DNA from: CAYWTX01 sp964461295
GTDB lineage: Bacteria; Planctomycetota; Phycisphaerae; SM23-33
Assembly: GCA_964461295.1 (NCBI GenBank)
Contig: CAYWTX010000649.1
Coordinates: forward strand, 1 to 15,047
Length of the DNA stretch: 15,047 nucleotides
Reading direction: 5' to 3'
The notes below the pieces were generated by a model that made no database searches, had not been told where the DNA came from, and was given only the letters and a program-made list of their open reading frames with translations. Positions within the stretch are counted from its first letter, which is position 1. Every line of letters begins with the position of its first letter. Shown in pieces: positions 1-7,400 of this stretch. Position numbers and translations under genes: made by a program.

Positions 1-90
1 CCTCACCGCGACGTGGAACGGGGCTTCCGAACAGCCGCCCGCCGCCATCGCCACACACCAAATCCCTGCTGTCAGAATCGCTTGCTTCAT
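1..90 (-). CDS. Lipoprotein N-terminus, partial; candidate TssJ
   Basis: Thirty codons read from an ATG at 90-88 to the window edge, so the gene continues to the left. The peptide starts MKQAILTAGIWCVAMAAGGC, a short Lys-containing n-region, a hydrophobic stretch and a terminal Ala-Gly-Gly-Cys that resembles a lipobox with Cys20 as the lipidated residue. A purine-rich AAAGGG sits about ten bases upstream of the ATG and is a plausible ribosome binding site. Because the gene follows T6SS genes on the same strand, the outer-membrane lipoprotein TssJ, which anchors the TssLM membrane complex, is the first candidate. Nothing of the TssJ fold is in view, so any secreted lipoprotein remains possible. 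The gap to the upstream gene is about 165 bases and contains a hairpin and a tandem repeat. Confidence 0.5.
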   Translation of the reverse strand, partial: MKQAILTAGIWCVAMAAGGCSEAPFHVAVR

Positions 91-128
91 CGTCTGTGCC
101 CTTTCTGGTTTCTTGCCGCTTGCGGTTT

Positions 129-153
129 GGCGACCCGCCCAATGGCGGTCGCC
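129..153. other. Hairpin between kinase-like gene and lipoprotein gene
   Basis: GGCGAC-C-CGCC, loop CAAT, then GGCG-GTCGCC: a ten-pair GC-rich stem with one bulged C. On the minus strand it lies about 100 bases after the stop of the kinase-like gene and 40 bases before the lipoprotein start. No U-tract follows on either strand, so an ordinary intrinsic terminator is not supported; it may be an mRNA processing or stability structure. Confidence 0.4.
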
Positions 154-185
154 CTGTTTCCAGCACTCGCTCTGCTATCGTCCTG

Positions 186-248
186 CTGCCTGCTGCCTGC
201 TCCCTGCTGCCTACTGCCTGCTCCCTGCTGCCTGCTGCCTGCTGCCTT
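186..248. repeat. Heptamer short tandem repeat, nine units
   Basis: Nine consecutive 7-bp units of consensus CTGCCTG fill this stretch without gaps. The variants are CTCCCTG (twice), CTGCCTA (once) and CTGCCTT (last). The array ends about eight bases past the stop codon of the kinase-like gene and resembles the short tandemly repeated repetitive sequences known from cyanobacteria and other repeat-rich genomes. Units of this type change copy number by slippage. It gives rise to artificial Leu/Pro/Ala/Cys-rich reading frames on the plus strand. Confidence 0.85.
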
Positions 249-255
249 TCTTCCG

Positions 256-2222
256 CTACAGTCCCATCAGTCGCCCGCGGATCACCGCATGCACCTCGCG
301 GTTGTACCGCCAGTCGATCACGATCAGGCTTCGCGTCCGGGTCACCAGGTCCTTGAGGTCCTCGCACGTCCGGTCGAACACCTGTGCAACCCGCCCGCCT
401 GCGCGTCGCCGTAGTCCCGCGCCGTGCTGTCCGGGCCGATCCCAGGCAGCAGCCGCACGATCGCCCCCAGCGTGTCGAACCACACCTCCGCCGGAATCAG
501 GTCCATCCCCTCCGCCGGCGTCATCTCCTCGTTCACCAGCCGCTGCGGCCCCAGCGACTTGCCCCATCGCTCGTCGGCTTCGAACAGCGCGCGGATCCGC
601 AACCCCAGCGCCCGCGATTCGTCGTACCCTCCCGCCACCTGCCTGGCCAGGCTCAACACCTCGTCCATCGCCACCGGCAGTGTCGTGCCGCTGTTCACCA
701 GCAGCGTCCGAACGAAAAGCACCGCCAGCGAGTACAGGTCGCACGGCGTGCTCAGCAGCGGCACCACCTCGAACGCCGTGTCGCTGATCGGCACGCCTTC
801 GGCCGACTTCAAGGCCGAAACCACGTCCTCGCCGAACCGCTGCCCCACCGTGCGGAACCGCCACTCGCCGGCCGCCAGGGCAGCCTCCTTCTCCAACTGC
901 CCGTACAGGTCCAGACGCCCGCTGCTCAACGCCAGCCGCAGCCAGACCAGGTCGTACCGGGCCGCCCGGAAACGCTCCTGCGTCGCGAACGTGCCCTCCA
1001 CCACCGTCGCGCCGCCCGACTCCGGCAGCACCTGGCGAATCCGCACCGTCCCGCGCCCGCTCACCGTCGCCCCGGCCGACTCCGCCCGGTAGATCGACGC
1101 CCCCGCCCCGGCCGCCCGAAGAAAATACTGCGCGTCACTTGTGCGGATCGGCAGCGTCACCGCGTCGCCCGGGTCCGCCAGCGCCGCACGCGCTGCCCAC
1201 AGGAACGGCAGCCCGGCTCCAGGCGCCGACAGCCGCACGCCGAAACTCCCCGCCGACAAGTTCAGCATCGGCCGCTGCTGGGCACGCACCGTCTCGCGCA
1301 CCGCCGACACCGCGTCCGCCAGCATCCGCAGCTTCAGGTGGTAGCTCTCCACCATGCGCCCGCTCTTGCCGTGGCGGCCCAGGAACAGCCACCCGCCGCC
1401 CGTGATCGCCGGGTCGCTGTTCCTCAACGCGGCGGTGATCGGCCCCATCTCGACGGCGGTGCGCCCGTGGAACAGCCCGTCCCACGACCCGCCCGACAGC
1501 AGGTCGATGAACGGCTCCAGCGAGATGGGATGGTGCCGCCTCACCAGGATCAGCCCCGCCTGCGGGTTCAGCGCCACAAGGCCCCGCCGACCGCCCGTCA
1601 ACTCCGTCGCAGGCAGCAACGAGTCGTTCCGCGGCGCCTCGGCCGTCAGGGCGATGAACGGCGTCTCGGCCTTCAGTTTCGGCAGGTACAGGTAGCGGTG
1701 CAGCGAACTGGCGTACAACGGCAGCTTCTTCGACGCCAGCAACGCGTCGTCACGGCACAGCACCCATCCCTGCCCGCTCTGCGGATCCACGGGGTGGAAC
1801 GGCCGCTTGCTCGACAACTCGATGAACGTCGGCGGCGGGTTCTCCGTCTCCCAGCCGGTGCGGACCAACGCCGTCGCGTCCGCCTCTTCCAGCGAGCGCA
1901 TGAGGTTGCGCCACCGGGCGTCCAGCACCGAATTGCTCAACGCCTCGCGGCAGCCCGGCGCCGTCCGATCCAGCCCCGACGCGTCCTGAACCCACAACTC
2001 CACCCACTGCTGGACCGTGCCCGCCGCGTCCGCCACGCACCCCAGCAGCACGCGACCGTCAACCAACTCGCGCAACACGACCAGGTGCCCGCCCATGGCC
2101 TCGCCGGCCGGGCGAACCAGCGCGCAGATTCGCAGCACGGCCGTCTCCTGCGACTCCGCAATCGGCACGGCCGCGTATCCTTCCGGAACGCGAGTCGGAG
2201 CTTCGGCGATTTCAGCGGACAT
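256..2222 (-). CDS. Large T6SS-associated protein of unknown function, kinase-like features, frameshifted near its 3' end
   Basis: Not assigned to a family with confidence. The main frame starts at ATG 2222 behind an AAGGA about ten bases upstream and reads 626 residues to a stop at 342. The last 15 residues of that frame are a basic, low-quality tail. A one-base shift at the GGG at 390-392 instead continues for 44 residues (from VAQVFDRTCEDLKDL to the TAG at 256-258) with strong G/C third positions, giving a 655-residue product. Faint kinase-like marks are visible: a helix followed by RPMLNLSAGSFGVRL (residues 317-331), where a catalytic loop would be but without HRD, and CDLYSLAVLFVRTLL (494-508), which resembles the DxYSLGxxLxxLL helix of Ser/Thr kinases. 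The N-terminal 250 residues match nothing I recognise. It follows the FHA-DUF4123 gene after 219 non-coding bases. A pseudokinase role is an inference; the frameshift may be a sequencing error or a real mutation. Confidence 0.6.
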
Positions 2223-2441
2223 GGGCGTGTTTCCTTCGCTTTCTGTTCAGGGCAAAGGCGACGTCCCCGTGCCGACCACCGGTGCACACGGCAGGTGGCG
2301 CACGGACCGTTCGCTCACGCTCAGGCTCGAAAGTCTATGGCGGCCCACGAGGACAAGTCAAAGGGTTTCCCCGCAGTCAGGGGCCGCCATGTGCCCGGAA
2401 TCGCACAAGACCCGTGGAGCAAGCTGCCGCCGCCCGCCGCC
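2223..2441. other. Non-coding spacer between FHA-DUF4123 and kinase-like genes
   Basis: This 219-base gap has no credible reading frame with a start and ribosome site other than the AAGGA used by the downstream gene. I see no clear terminator hairpin with a U-run and no convincing promoter. Its size, compared with the 25 to 97 base gaps between vgrG and the FHA gene, leaves room for a separate promoter for the kinase-like gene. Confidence 0.4.
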
Positions 2442-3560
2442 TCACTTCGGCTTGGCGTTCGCGTCTTCCTTGGCATCCCCCTCGGGCTTCTCGGGGGGCC
2501 CTTCCTTGGGCTTTTCCTTCGGCGAACAGGAGGCCCCCATGCGGGTCAGCACGTCCCGGAACGCCTCGCCGGCGAATAGTTCCCATCCGCCCGGCGCCCT
2601 GTCGCACTCGACCACGACCGCGTCGATCGGGACCATCAACTTGCCCACCAAGTCCTTCGAGGCGTTCTGCAGGATGCCCGACATGGCGGCCGGCAGGTAA
2701 AGCCCTATCACCGACCGCGGGGCCGCGCCGGGCGGAGGTACGTCCCACATCAACGCGGCCGCGCGCAGGTGGGCAACCAGCTCGCCCCGCCGGGCTCGCG
2801 ACAGCACGCAAACGACTCCCCCGCCGCCCCAGCCTTTCTCCAGCAACTCGAAGAACTCGCCGCTGTCGCCTGGGCAAAGGATCCACGGCGAATTGGCGGC
2901 CACCAGGTTCGACGGCATCCACTCAAGGAGGAACTCGCGCACTTTGACGTCTGCCGGTGGCGGGATGGCCAGCTTGCCCAGGTTGACCAGCGCCGTCAGC
3001 GGGATCGACTCATTCAGCAGCCGCAGCAGCGCCGCGGGCGCCAGCCCGCCACTTGCCGCGGTGAAGCGGACCAGCCCGGAAAAGCAGGCCTCCTCCTGGA
3101 GTTGCAGCCCCCCCAGCAGTTGCCTCACAGCGATCCCGGCCATGGGGGCGGGAACCCTCGCCGGTCCGGGCCGGGGCGATGCCTGCGCCGATGCCGCCTG
3201 GCGCGGGCGGGACGCCGACGGCGCAGTCGCCGCCGGGGTCGCGCCGGCACCCGCTGCGGCGTCCACGAACTTCACCAGGAACGTCGTGTCGCCCGCCTTG
3301 ATCTCCGCGCCGTCCGGCACGTCCGCCTCGGTCACCTTCTCGCCGTTCAGGAACGTGCCTGTCGGCGTGTTCAGATCGAGGACGCGGCACCGCCCGCCGA
3401 TGAACTGAAGGCTGAAGTGCACCTTGGCGAGCGCCTCGTCCTCCGCGATGGCCAGCCGCGAGGGCAGGGCCGAGCCCACGATGGCAGACCGCCCGTTGTC
3501 GAGGACGACTTTCTCGCCCTCGTGCTTGCCCGACGTCACCCGCAGGATCACAACACCCAT
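2442..3560 (-). CDS. FHA domain fused to DUF4123-like effector adaptor
   Basis: A 372-residue protein in three parts. Residues 1-100 form an FHA domain: GR at 23-24, IVGS at 27-30, the SRxH position replaced by AKVH (45-48), and DLNTPTGTFLNG (62-73) for the usual DxxSTNGTxxNG. Residues 101-140 are an Ala/Pro/Ser linker. Residues about 187-320 resemble DUF4123: a SPWIL strand (224-228), a WGGGGVVCVLSR core (244-255), LVAHLRAAALMWDVPPPG (261-278) and a closing MVPIDAVVVE strand. The tail (347-372) is Lys/Glu/Pro-rich. DUF4123 proteins are known T6SS adaptor chaperones that load effectors onto VgrG or PAAR, and the place just after a PAAR-toxin and its immunity gene fits. FHA domains bind phosphothreonine, but the missing Arg residues make that doubtful here. 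The start has GGGAG five bases upstream and a GGAAGGAG further up. Confidence 0.8.
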   Translation of the reverse strand: MGVVILRVTSGKHEGEKVVLDNGRSAIVGSALPSRLAIAEDEALAKVHFSLQFIGGRCRVLDLNTPTGTFLNGEKVTEADVPDGAEIKAGDTTFLVKFVDAAAGAGATPAATAPSASRPRQAASAQASPRPGPARVPAPMAGIAVRQLLGGLQLQEEACFSGLVRFTAASGGLAPAALLRLLNESIPLTALVNLGKLAIPPPADVKVREFLLEWMPSNLVAANSPWILCPGDSGEFFELLEKGWGGGGVVCVLSRARRGELVAHLRAAALMWDVPPPGAAPRSVIGLYLPAAMSGILQNASKDLVGKLMVPIDAVVVECDRAPGGWELFAGEAFRDVLTRMGASCSPKEKPKEGPPEKPEGDAKEDANAKPK

Positions 3561-3657
3561 ATCGCTCCCAGACTCCTTCCTGATCGCGGCTGCACCGAGA
3601 CGCCCGGGCGGACCACGCCGCCCGGGGCGGTTCGAGGCGGCGCCTTGTCGAGGTCTA

Positions 3658-4041
3658 TCAGCGGGCGTCGCCCGCGCCGCCCCGCGGCGGGATGTCCGCG
3701 CCCTTCCCGGACGCCTGGCGCTCGCGCCAGCGCCGCTCGAACTCGGCCACCGCGACGGCCGGAGGGACTGACGTCGTCAGGAACTCGGTGCGCCCATCGG
3801 CCCGTTCCACGACCAGCGGCCCGTCGCCCGGTATCAGGTCCCCCGGACTGTGCGTTTGCAGATACCGCCGGGGCGAATAGAAGAAGACCCAGCCGTAGGG
3901 GTTCTCGGCGATCTTGTCCTCGTTGATGACACGCTCGGCCCCTTCGATGCCCGCGACGGTCTTGCGCGCGACGGCAAGCGCCTGCTCCCTTGTGATGCCC
4001 TTCGCTGCCGGTGCGCCGTGCGTGGTCGGTTGGTCTGCCAT
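3658..4041 (-). CDS. Probable immunity protein, YrhB/Imm35-like
   Basis: A 127-residue protein without signal peptide or membrane segment. After a helical stretch (17-37) comes NPYGWVFFYSPRRYLQT (47-63) with Trp51, then GDGPLVVERADG (72-83). This is the layout of the YrhB/Imm35 family: a GW-aromatic strand, an aromatic-rich turn, G-x-G/A-P-hydrophobic-V/I and a short DG turn. The last 20 residues are a flexible Gly/Pro/Arg tail. Imm35 proteins are described as immunity partners in polymorphic toxin systems, and the gene begins 51 bases after the PAAR-toxin gene, so it most likely neutralises that toxin in the cytoplasm. The ATG is preceded by GAGG seven bases upstream. The family assignment rests on motif memory; the immunity role is inferred from position. 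Confidence 0.75.
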   Translation of the reverse strand: MADQPTTHGAPAAKGITREQALAVARKTVAGIEGAERVINEDKIAENPYGWVFFYSPRRYLQTHSPGDLIPGDGPLVVERADGRTEFLTTSVPPAVAVAEFERRWRERQASGKGADIPPRGGAGDAR

Positions 4042-4092
4042 GGTAACCTCGCTGCGAAACTCGTCTCTCCTGCGACACTGCTTGCGCCGTGG

Positions 4093-4902
4093 CTACGGCA
4101 CAAGTCCCCACCCGATGTTCGACCCGCCGTCGGAATTGTACCTCGCGTTGGCGCGGGCAGGCGTCGTTACCACCTCCCGCGGGTTGCCTGCGCCCCAGTC
4201 CTGGCCCTCGACGATCCCAACGGTCCCGTTCGAATTGGTCAGCATCACCACGTGGGAGCCGCCGCCCCCGCTGTATCCGATCCCGACGATCGCCCGCGTC
4301 CCGTTGCCGCCGGCCTGCACGGCGTTGAACGCGTCCTGAAAGTTGCCGCCCCAGGTCAGGTGGGTCCCGAACCGCGCTTCGATGTCGGTGAACGACCCGT
4401 CCCGCCCCGCCGGCGCCGCGGCGCTCGGATCGGTTCCCGTCATGCGGGCGTTGACGGCGTCGATGATGTTGCCGCAGTTGACCACGCTGCTCGCCGGGTT
4501 GACGGAACTGGCCATCACCATGAGCGCCGCCAACCCGCCGCCGACGTCGCCAATCAGCACCGTTCGCGTGGCGGCCATCGGCGGCATCCCCAGGAAGACG
4601 CCGCAGGCGGCCACGTCCAGGGAAGGCACCCATCGCGCCGCGGGCATGTTGTGGATGGACACCGTCAGAGAGCCCTTGACGATCGGCGGCTGCGGCCCCG
4701 GGACCGGAGGATGGACGATCCCGCCGGTGATGACGCCGGTGCATACGCAGGTGCACAGAACATGCGCGGCGGGCAGACCTTCGATGATCACGGGCATCGC
4801 GCTGCAATTGGGGCACGGCGCAGGCGCCTGGGGACCAATCACGCCGCAAGGCACAAGCATGTCGTGCGTGATCGGATCGCCTATTCTTGCCGCGGGAAAC
4901 AT
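4093..4902 (-). CDS. PAAR-domain T6SS effector with C-terminal papain-fold toxin
   Basis: A 269-residue two-domain protein. Residues 1-118 are a PAAR domain: AARIGDPITHD (4-14), PVIIEGLPAAHV (37-48), a Cys cluster (Cys30, 33, 50, 52, 54), VKGSLTVSIHNMPAAR (75-90), a final Cys100 and TVLIGD (114-119). PAAR proteins cap the VgrG spike. Residues 135-269 look like a papain-fold toxin: VNCGNIIDAVNARMTG (141-156) puts a candidate nucleophile at Cys143, GGGGSHVVMLTNSNG (212-226) gives His217, and GIVEGQDW (229-236) gives a possible third residue (Gln234 or Asp235). This Cys-His-polar order matches Tox-PL type papain-fold deamidases or proteases, so the target would be a protein side chain or peptide bond. 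The start at 4902 is chosen because GAGGAG lies six bases upstream and the PAAR motif begins at once; the frame stays open to 5055 but that part overlaps vgrG and is not PAAR-like. The stop is followed after 51 bases by the immunity gene. Confidence 0.82.
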   Translation of the reverse strand: MFPAARIGDPITHDMLVPCGVIGPQAPAPCPNCSAMPVIIEGLPAAHVLCTCVCTGVITGGIVHPPVPGPQPPIVKGSLTVSIHNMPAARWVPSLDVAACGVFLGMPPMAATRTVLIGDVGGGLAALMVMASSVNPASSVVNCGNIIDAVNARMTGTDPSAAAPAGRDGSFTDIEARFGTHLTWGGNFQDAFNAVQAGGNGTRAIVGIGYSGGGGSHVVMLTNSNGTVGIVEGQDWGAGNPREVVTTPARANARYNSDGGSNIGWGLVP

Positions 4903-4908
4903 GATGCG

Positions 4909-4914
4909 CTCCTC
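4909..4914 (-). promoter_or_regulatory. Ribosome binding site fixing the PAAR-toxin start
   Basis: GAGGAG on the minus strand, six bases before ATG 4902-4900. It supports the short start over the longer in-frame extension into vgrG, and lies about 20 bases past the vgrG stop codon. Confidence 0.75.
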
Positions 4915-4933
4915 AGAAGGTAGGATGCGGACG

Positions 4934-7375
4934 CTATGCCTGGAAGGCGCCCACGTCTGCGCCGCCGCCGCCCAGTTGCGGCATCTCCGGACCCGTCCGC
5001 GCCGAAGGCGGCTGCGACGCGTTCCCCGTCTTGGCGTTGTCGGCTTCCTTGGCATCCGTTGGATCGGTCGGGGCGGTCGGCGAGGAACCGCTGCCGCTGC
5101 CGGCCGCTCCCCCGCTGTTGATCAACACCATCGTGCCTTGGATCGTCACGCCCGCTGGGCCGATGTCCACGAACCCGCCCGATGCCTTGATCGTCAGCTG
5201 CGTGCCCGCCTCGATCACCACATTCATCCCCGCCTTGAGGTGGATCTCCTGCCCGGCCTCCATCGCGTACTTCGTGCCGGCCTTCTCCTGTACGCTCTGC
5301 CCGGCCTCGCGGGAAATGCTCTTGTCGGCCTTGATGTTCTCGTTGCCCACCACGTGCAGGTGCATGTCCTTGTCGATCTTCTCGTGATGGTTGCCCTTGA
5401 TGTGAAGGTGCTTGTCCTCCTCCACCAGTTCGTACTGCTTCTTCTTGACGATCAAGTGCCGGTCGTTGCCGATCCACTCCTTGGAGTCGTTCTTCACCCG
5501 CTCGTCCATGTCCTTCTGCGCGTGAACGAAGATCTGCTCCTTGCCCTGCTTGTCCTCGAAGCGAATCTCGTTGAAACCGTCGCCGCCCTTGGACGAGTTG
5601 CTCTTGATCGTCGATTTGGTCTTCTCGGCAGGCAGATCGTAGGGCACCGATTCCTTGTCGTTGTAGAGGCGTCCGGTGACCAGCGGCTGGTCGGGGTCGC
5701 CCTCCAGGAACTCCACGACGACTTCCTCCCCGATGCGGGGGATGTACATCGCGCCCCACTTCTTGCCCGCCCACACCTGGGCCACGCGCACCCAGCAGGA
5801 ACTGTTCTCGTCGGCCTTGCTGTACCGGTCCCAGTGGAAGTGCAGCTTCACCCGCGCGTACTTGTCGGTGTAGATCTCCTCGCCCGACGTGCCGACCACG
5901 ATGGCTGTCTGGGGCCCGGGAATCTGCGGCTTGGTCGTCGAGCGAGCCGACCGGAACTGGTTGTTGAAATCCATCGCGGTGAACTTCGTCATCGCCGTCA
6001 GTTCGCCGGGAGCCGCCATCTGCTGGGTGTAGGCGGCCATGCCCTGCGCCGCCATCCCGCCCGGCGCTCCGGCGGCCATCGCGCCGGGAATGTGCGCGGG
6101 CGCAGCCACGCCCGCCACGCCGGGACCCATCGCCGGCATGCCCGCCGGAATGTGAGCCGGCATCGCGGCGCCAAGGCCCCCCGGAGTCATCGCGGGCATC
6201 CCGCCGGGCATATGCCCCGCCGCCGCCGCGCCCCCCAACGCCGAACCGGCCTGCGCCCCCGCCGGCTGCGCCCCAGGCCCATACTGCGTCGCCGCCGCCG
6301 GCTGCACCCCAGGCCCATGCTGCATCGCCCCCGCGGCGGCCACGGCCTTGCCCGCCGCCGTCACCGTCGCGCTTTCGTACTCATTCACCCAGGCCCTGAT
6401 CTCCGTGGAGGTGATCACATAGTCCTTGTTCAACTCGCTCCGCGGATGCTCATCGAGGGTGAACTTGCAGCCGGTGTGGATGCCGCGGCAGTCGGCCTCG
6501 CCGGAGGCCACCTCAAAGGGCGTCTGAAGTTCCTCGATGCGGACGCGGGCCCAGTCCCGCCCGTCGCCGACCTGGTCGTACTCGCCGGGGAACTCGAAAA
6601 TCTCCATGTCCGGCACGGCGTGCTGCCGCTTGATCTGCGCATCGGTCTTCAGGTCCTTCTTGGGCGCCGTGAAATCGTAGTCCGTGTGCACGTACTTGCC
6701 CGACTGCACTTCCTGCGTCACCCAGAACCGGCTGATGTGCTCCTCCTTGCGCACGGCCTTGTCCGACACGTGGTACTTGATCGTCGAGTACTCCTTGTAG
6801 GGCTGGTGCGCCGACATCGAGTCGCACAGGATCATCTTGTGGCTGCCGTTGTCGTGCTCGAAGTAGTAGTAGATGCCCTCCTGCTCCATCAGCCGGCTGA
6901 CGAAGTTGAAGTGCGTCTCCTGGTACTGGACGCAGTACTCCCACTTGCTGTAGCTCTTGGTGAGCCGGTCCTCGAAGTCCGTCAGGCCGAACAGCCGGAA
7001 CACCTCCTTGATGATGTCCGGCACCTTCTTGTTCTGATAAATCTTGCAGTCGCTCGTGCGCGTCAGCAGCCACAGCCACGGCACCACCGTCGCCGTGTAC
7101 AGGTGACGCTTCACGCTGCCGCCCGTCTGCGAAAACCGGCTCACGATCCCGTTGAGGTAACGCGTCTGGCCGGATTTGGCCAGGTGGATCCGCACCGTCA
7201 CGTTGTGCCCGACGATCCGGCTGAAATCGATCTCCTCCTCGCTGGCCAGGTCCAGCGTCATCTCGAAGGGCCGGCCGAGGTGCTCTACGAACGAGAACCC
7301 GCGCAGCAGCAGGACGTCCTCGCCCAGGGGCGTGCCAACGCCGATCTGCCGGGTTGCCTGTTTCGCTTTGCCCAT
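4934..7375 (-). CDS. vgrG: VgrG spike protein (TssI) with a low-complexity insertion
   Basis: An 813-residue VgrG. The gp27-like part is residues 12-335: FSFVEHLGRPFEMTLDLAS, a YLNGIVSRF strand, and WEYCVQYQETHFNFVSRLMEQEGIYYYFEH (145-174). The OB/gp5-like part is 482-572 with IPGPQTAIVVG, YARVKLHFHWDR, SSCWVRVAQVWAGKKWGAMYIPRIGEEVVVEFLEGDPDQP. The needle follows at 600-750, with FNEIRFEDKQGKEQIFVHAQKDM and many short charged strands, and a 60-residue Ser/Gly/Pro tail ends it. Residues about 339-458 are an extra Ala/Gly/Met/Pro stretch with repeats such as HIPAGMPAMGPG, not found in ordinary VgrG at this point. VgrG trimers form the puncturing tip fired by the sheath. The start has AAGGAG seven bases upstream. 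The gene sits 25 bases after clpV and 31 bases before the PAAR effector, which presumably binds its tip. No catalytic extension is visible in the tail. Confidence 0.95.
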   Translation of the reverse strand: MGKAKQATRQIGVGTPLGEDVLLLRGFSFVEHLGRPFEMTLDLASEEEIDFSRIVGHNVTVRIHLAKSGQTRYLNGIVSRFSQTGGSVKRHLYTATVVPWLWLLTRTSDCKIYQNKKVPDIIKEVFRLFGLTDFEDRLTKSYSKWEYCVQYQETHFNFVSRLMEQEGIYYYFEHDNGSHKMILCDSMSAHQPYKEYSTIKYHVSDKAVRKEEHISRFWVTQEVQSGKYVHTDYDFTAPKKDLKTDAQIKRQHAVPDMEIFEFPGEYDQVGDGRDWARVRIEELQTPFEVASGEADCRGIHTGCKFTLDEHPRSELNKDYVITSTEIRAWVNEYESATVTAAGKAVAAAGAMQHGPGVQPAAATQYGPGAQPAGAQAGSALGGAAAAGHMPGGMPAMTPGGLGAAMPAHIPAGMPAMGPGVAGVAAPAHIPGAMAAGAPGGMAAQGMAAYTQQMAAPGELTAMTKFTAMDFNNQFRSARSTTKPQIPGPQTAIVVGTSGEEIYTDKYARVKLHFHWDRYSKADENSSCWVRVAQVWAGKKWGAMYIPRIGEEVVVEFLEGDPDQPLVTGRLYNDKESVPYDLPAEKTKSTIKSNSSKGGDGFNEIRFEDKQGKEQIFVHAQKDMDERVKNDSKEWIGNDRHLIVKKKQYELVEEDKHLHIKGNHHEKIDKDMHLHVVGNENIKADKSISREAGQSVQEKAGTKYAMEAGQEIHLKAGMNVVIEAGTQLTIKASGGFVDIGPAGVTIQGTMVLINSGGAAGSGSGSSPTAPTDPTDAKEADNAKTGNASQPPSARTGPEMPQLGGGGADVGAFQA
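6002..6361 (-). repeat. Low-complexity repeat-coding segment inside vgrG
   Basis: This in-frame segment encodes VgrG residues 339-458, nearly all Ala, Gly, Met, Pro, His and Gln. Degenerate units recur: QxGPGxQPA (twice, 352-372), HMPGGMPAM, HIPAGMPAM and HIPGAMAAG. The DNA is correspondingly repetitive and C/G-rich. It lies between the gp27-like and OB-fold parts, so it must loop out of the trimer or form a collar. Confidence 0.8.
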
Positions 7376-7400
7376 GGTGACTCTCCTTGTGTCTCTCCGA

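Noticed and set aside
129..153. Intrinsic terminator after the kinase-like gene
   Set aside because: The stem is good but no U-tract follows on either strand.
186..248. CRISPR array
   Set aside because: The units are 7 bp and directly adjacent, with no spacers; no cas genes are in the window. The octamer region fails for the same reasons.
384..2579. 731-residue plus-strand frame opposite the kinase-like gene
   Set aside because: Arg/Gln/His/Pro-rich composition typical of a reverse-frame shadow; it runs through an intergenic gap and into the FHA gene.
4903..5055. N-terminal extension of the PAAR-toxin frame to 5055
   Set aside because: It overlaps the vgrG 3' end, is Arg-rich, and the GAGGAG ribosome site fixes the start at 4902.
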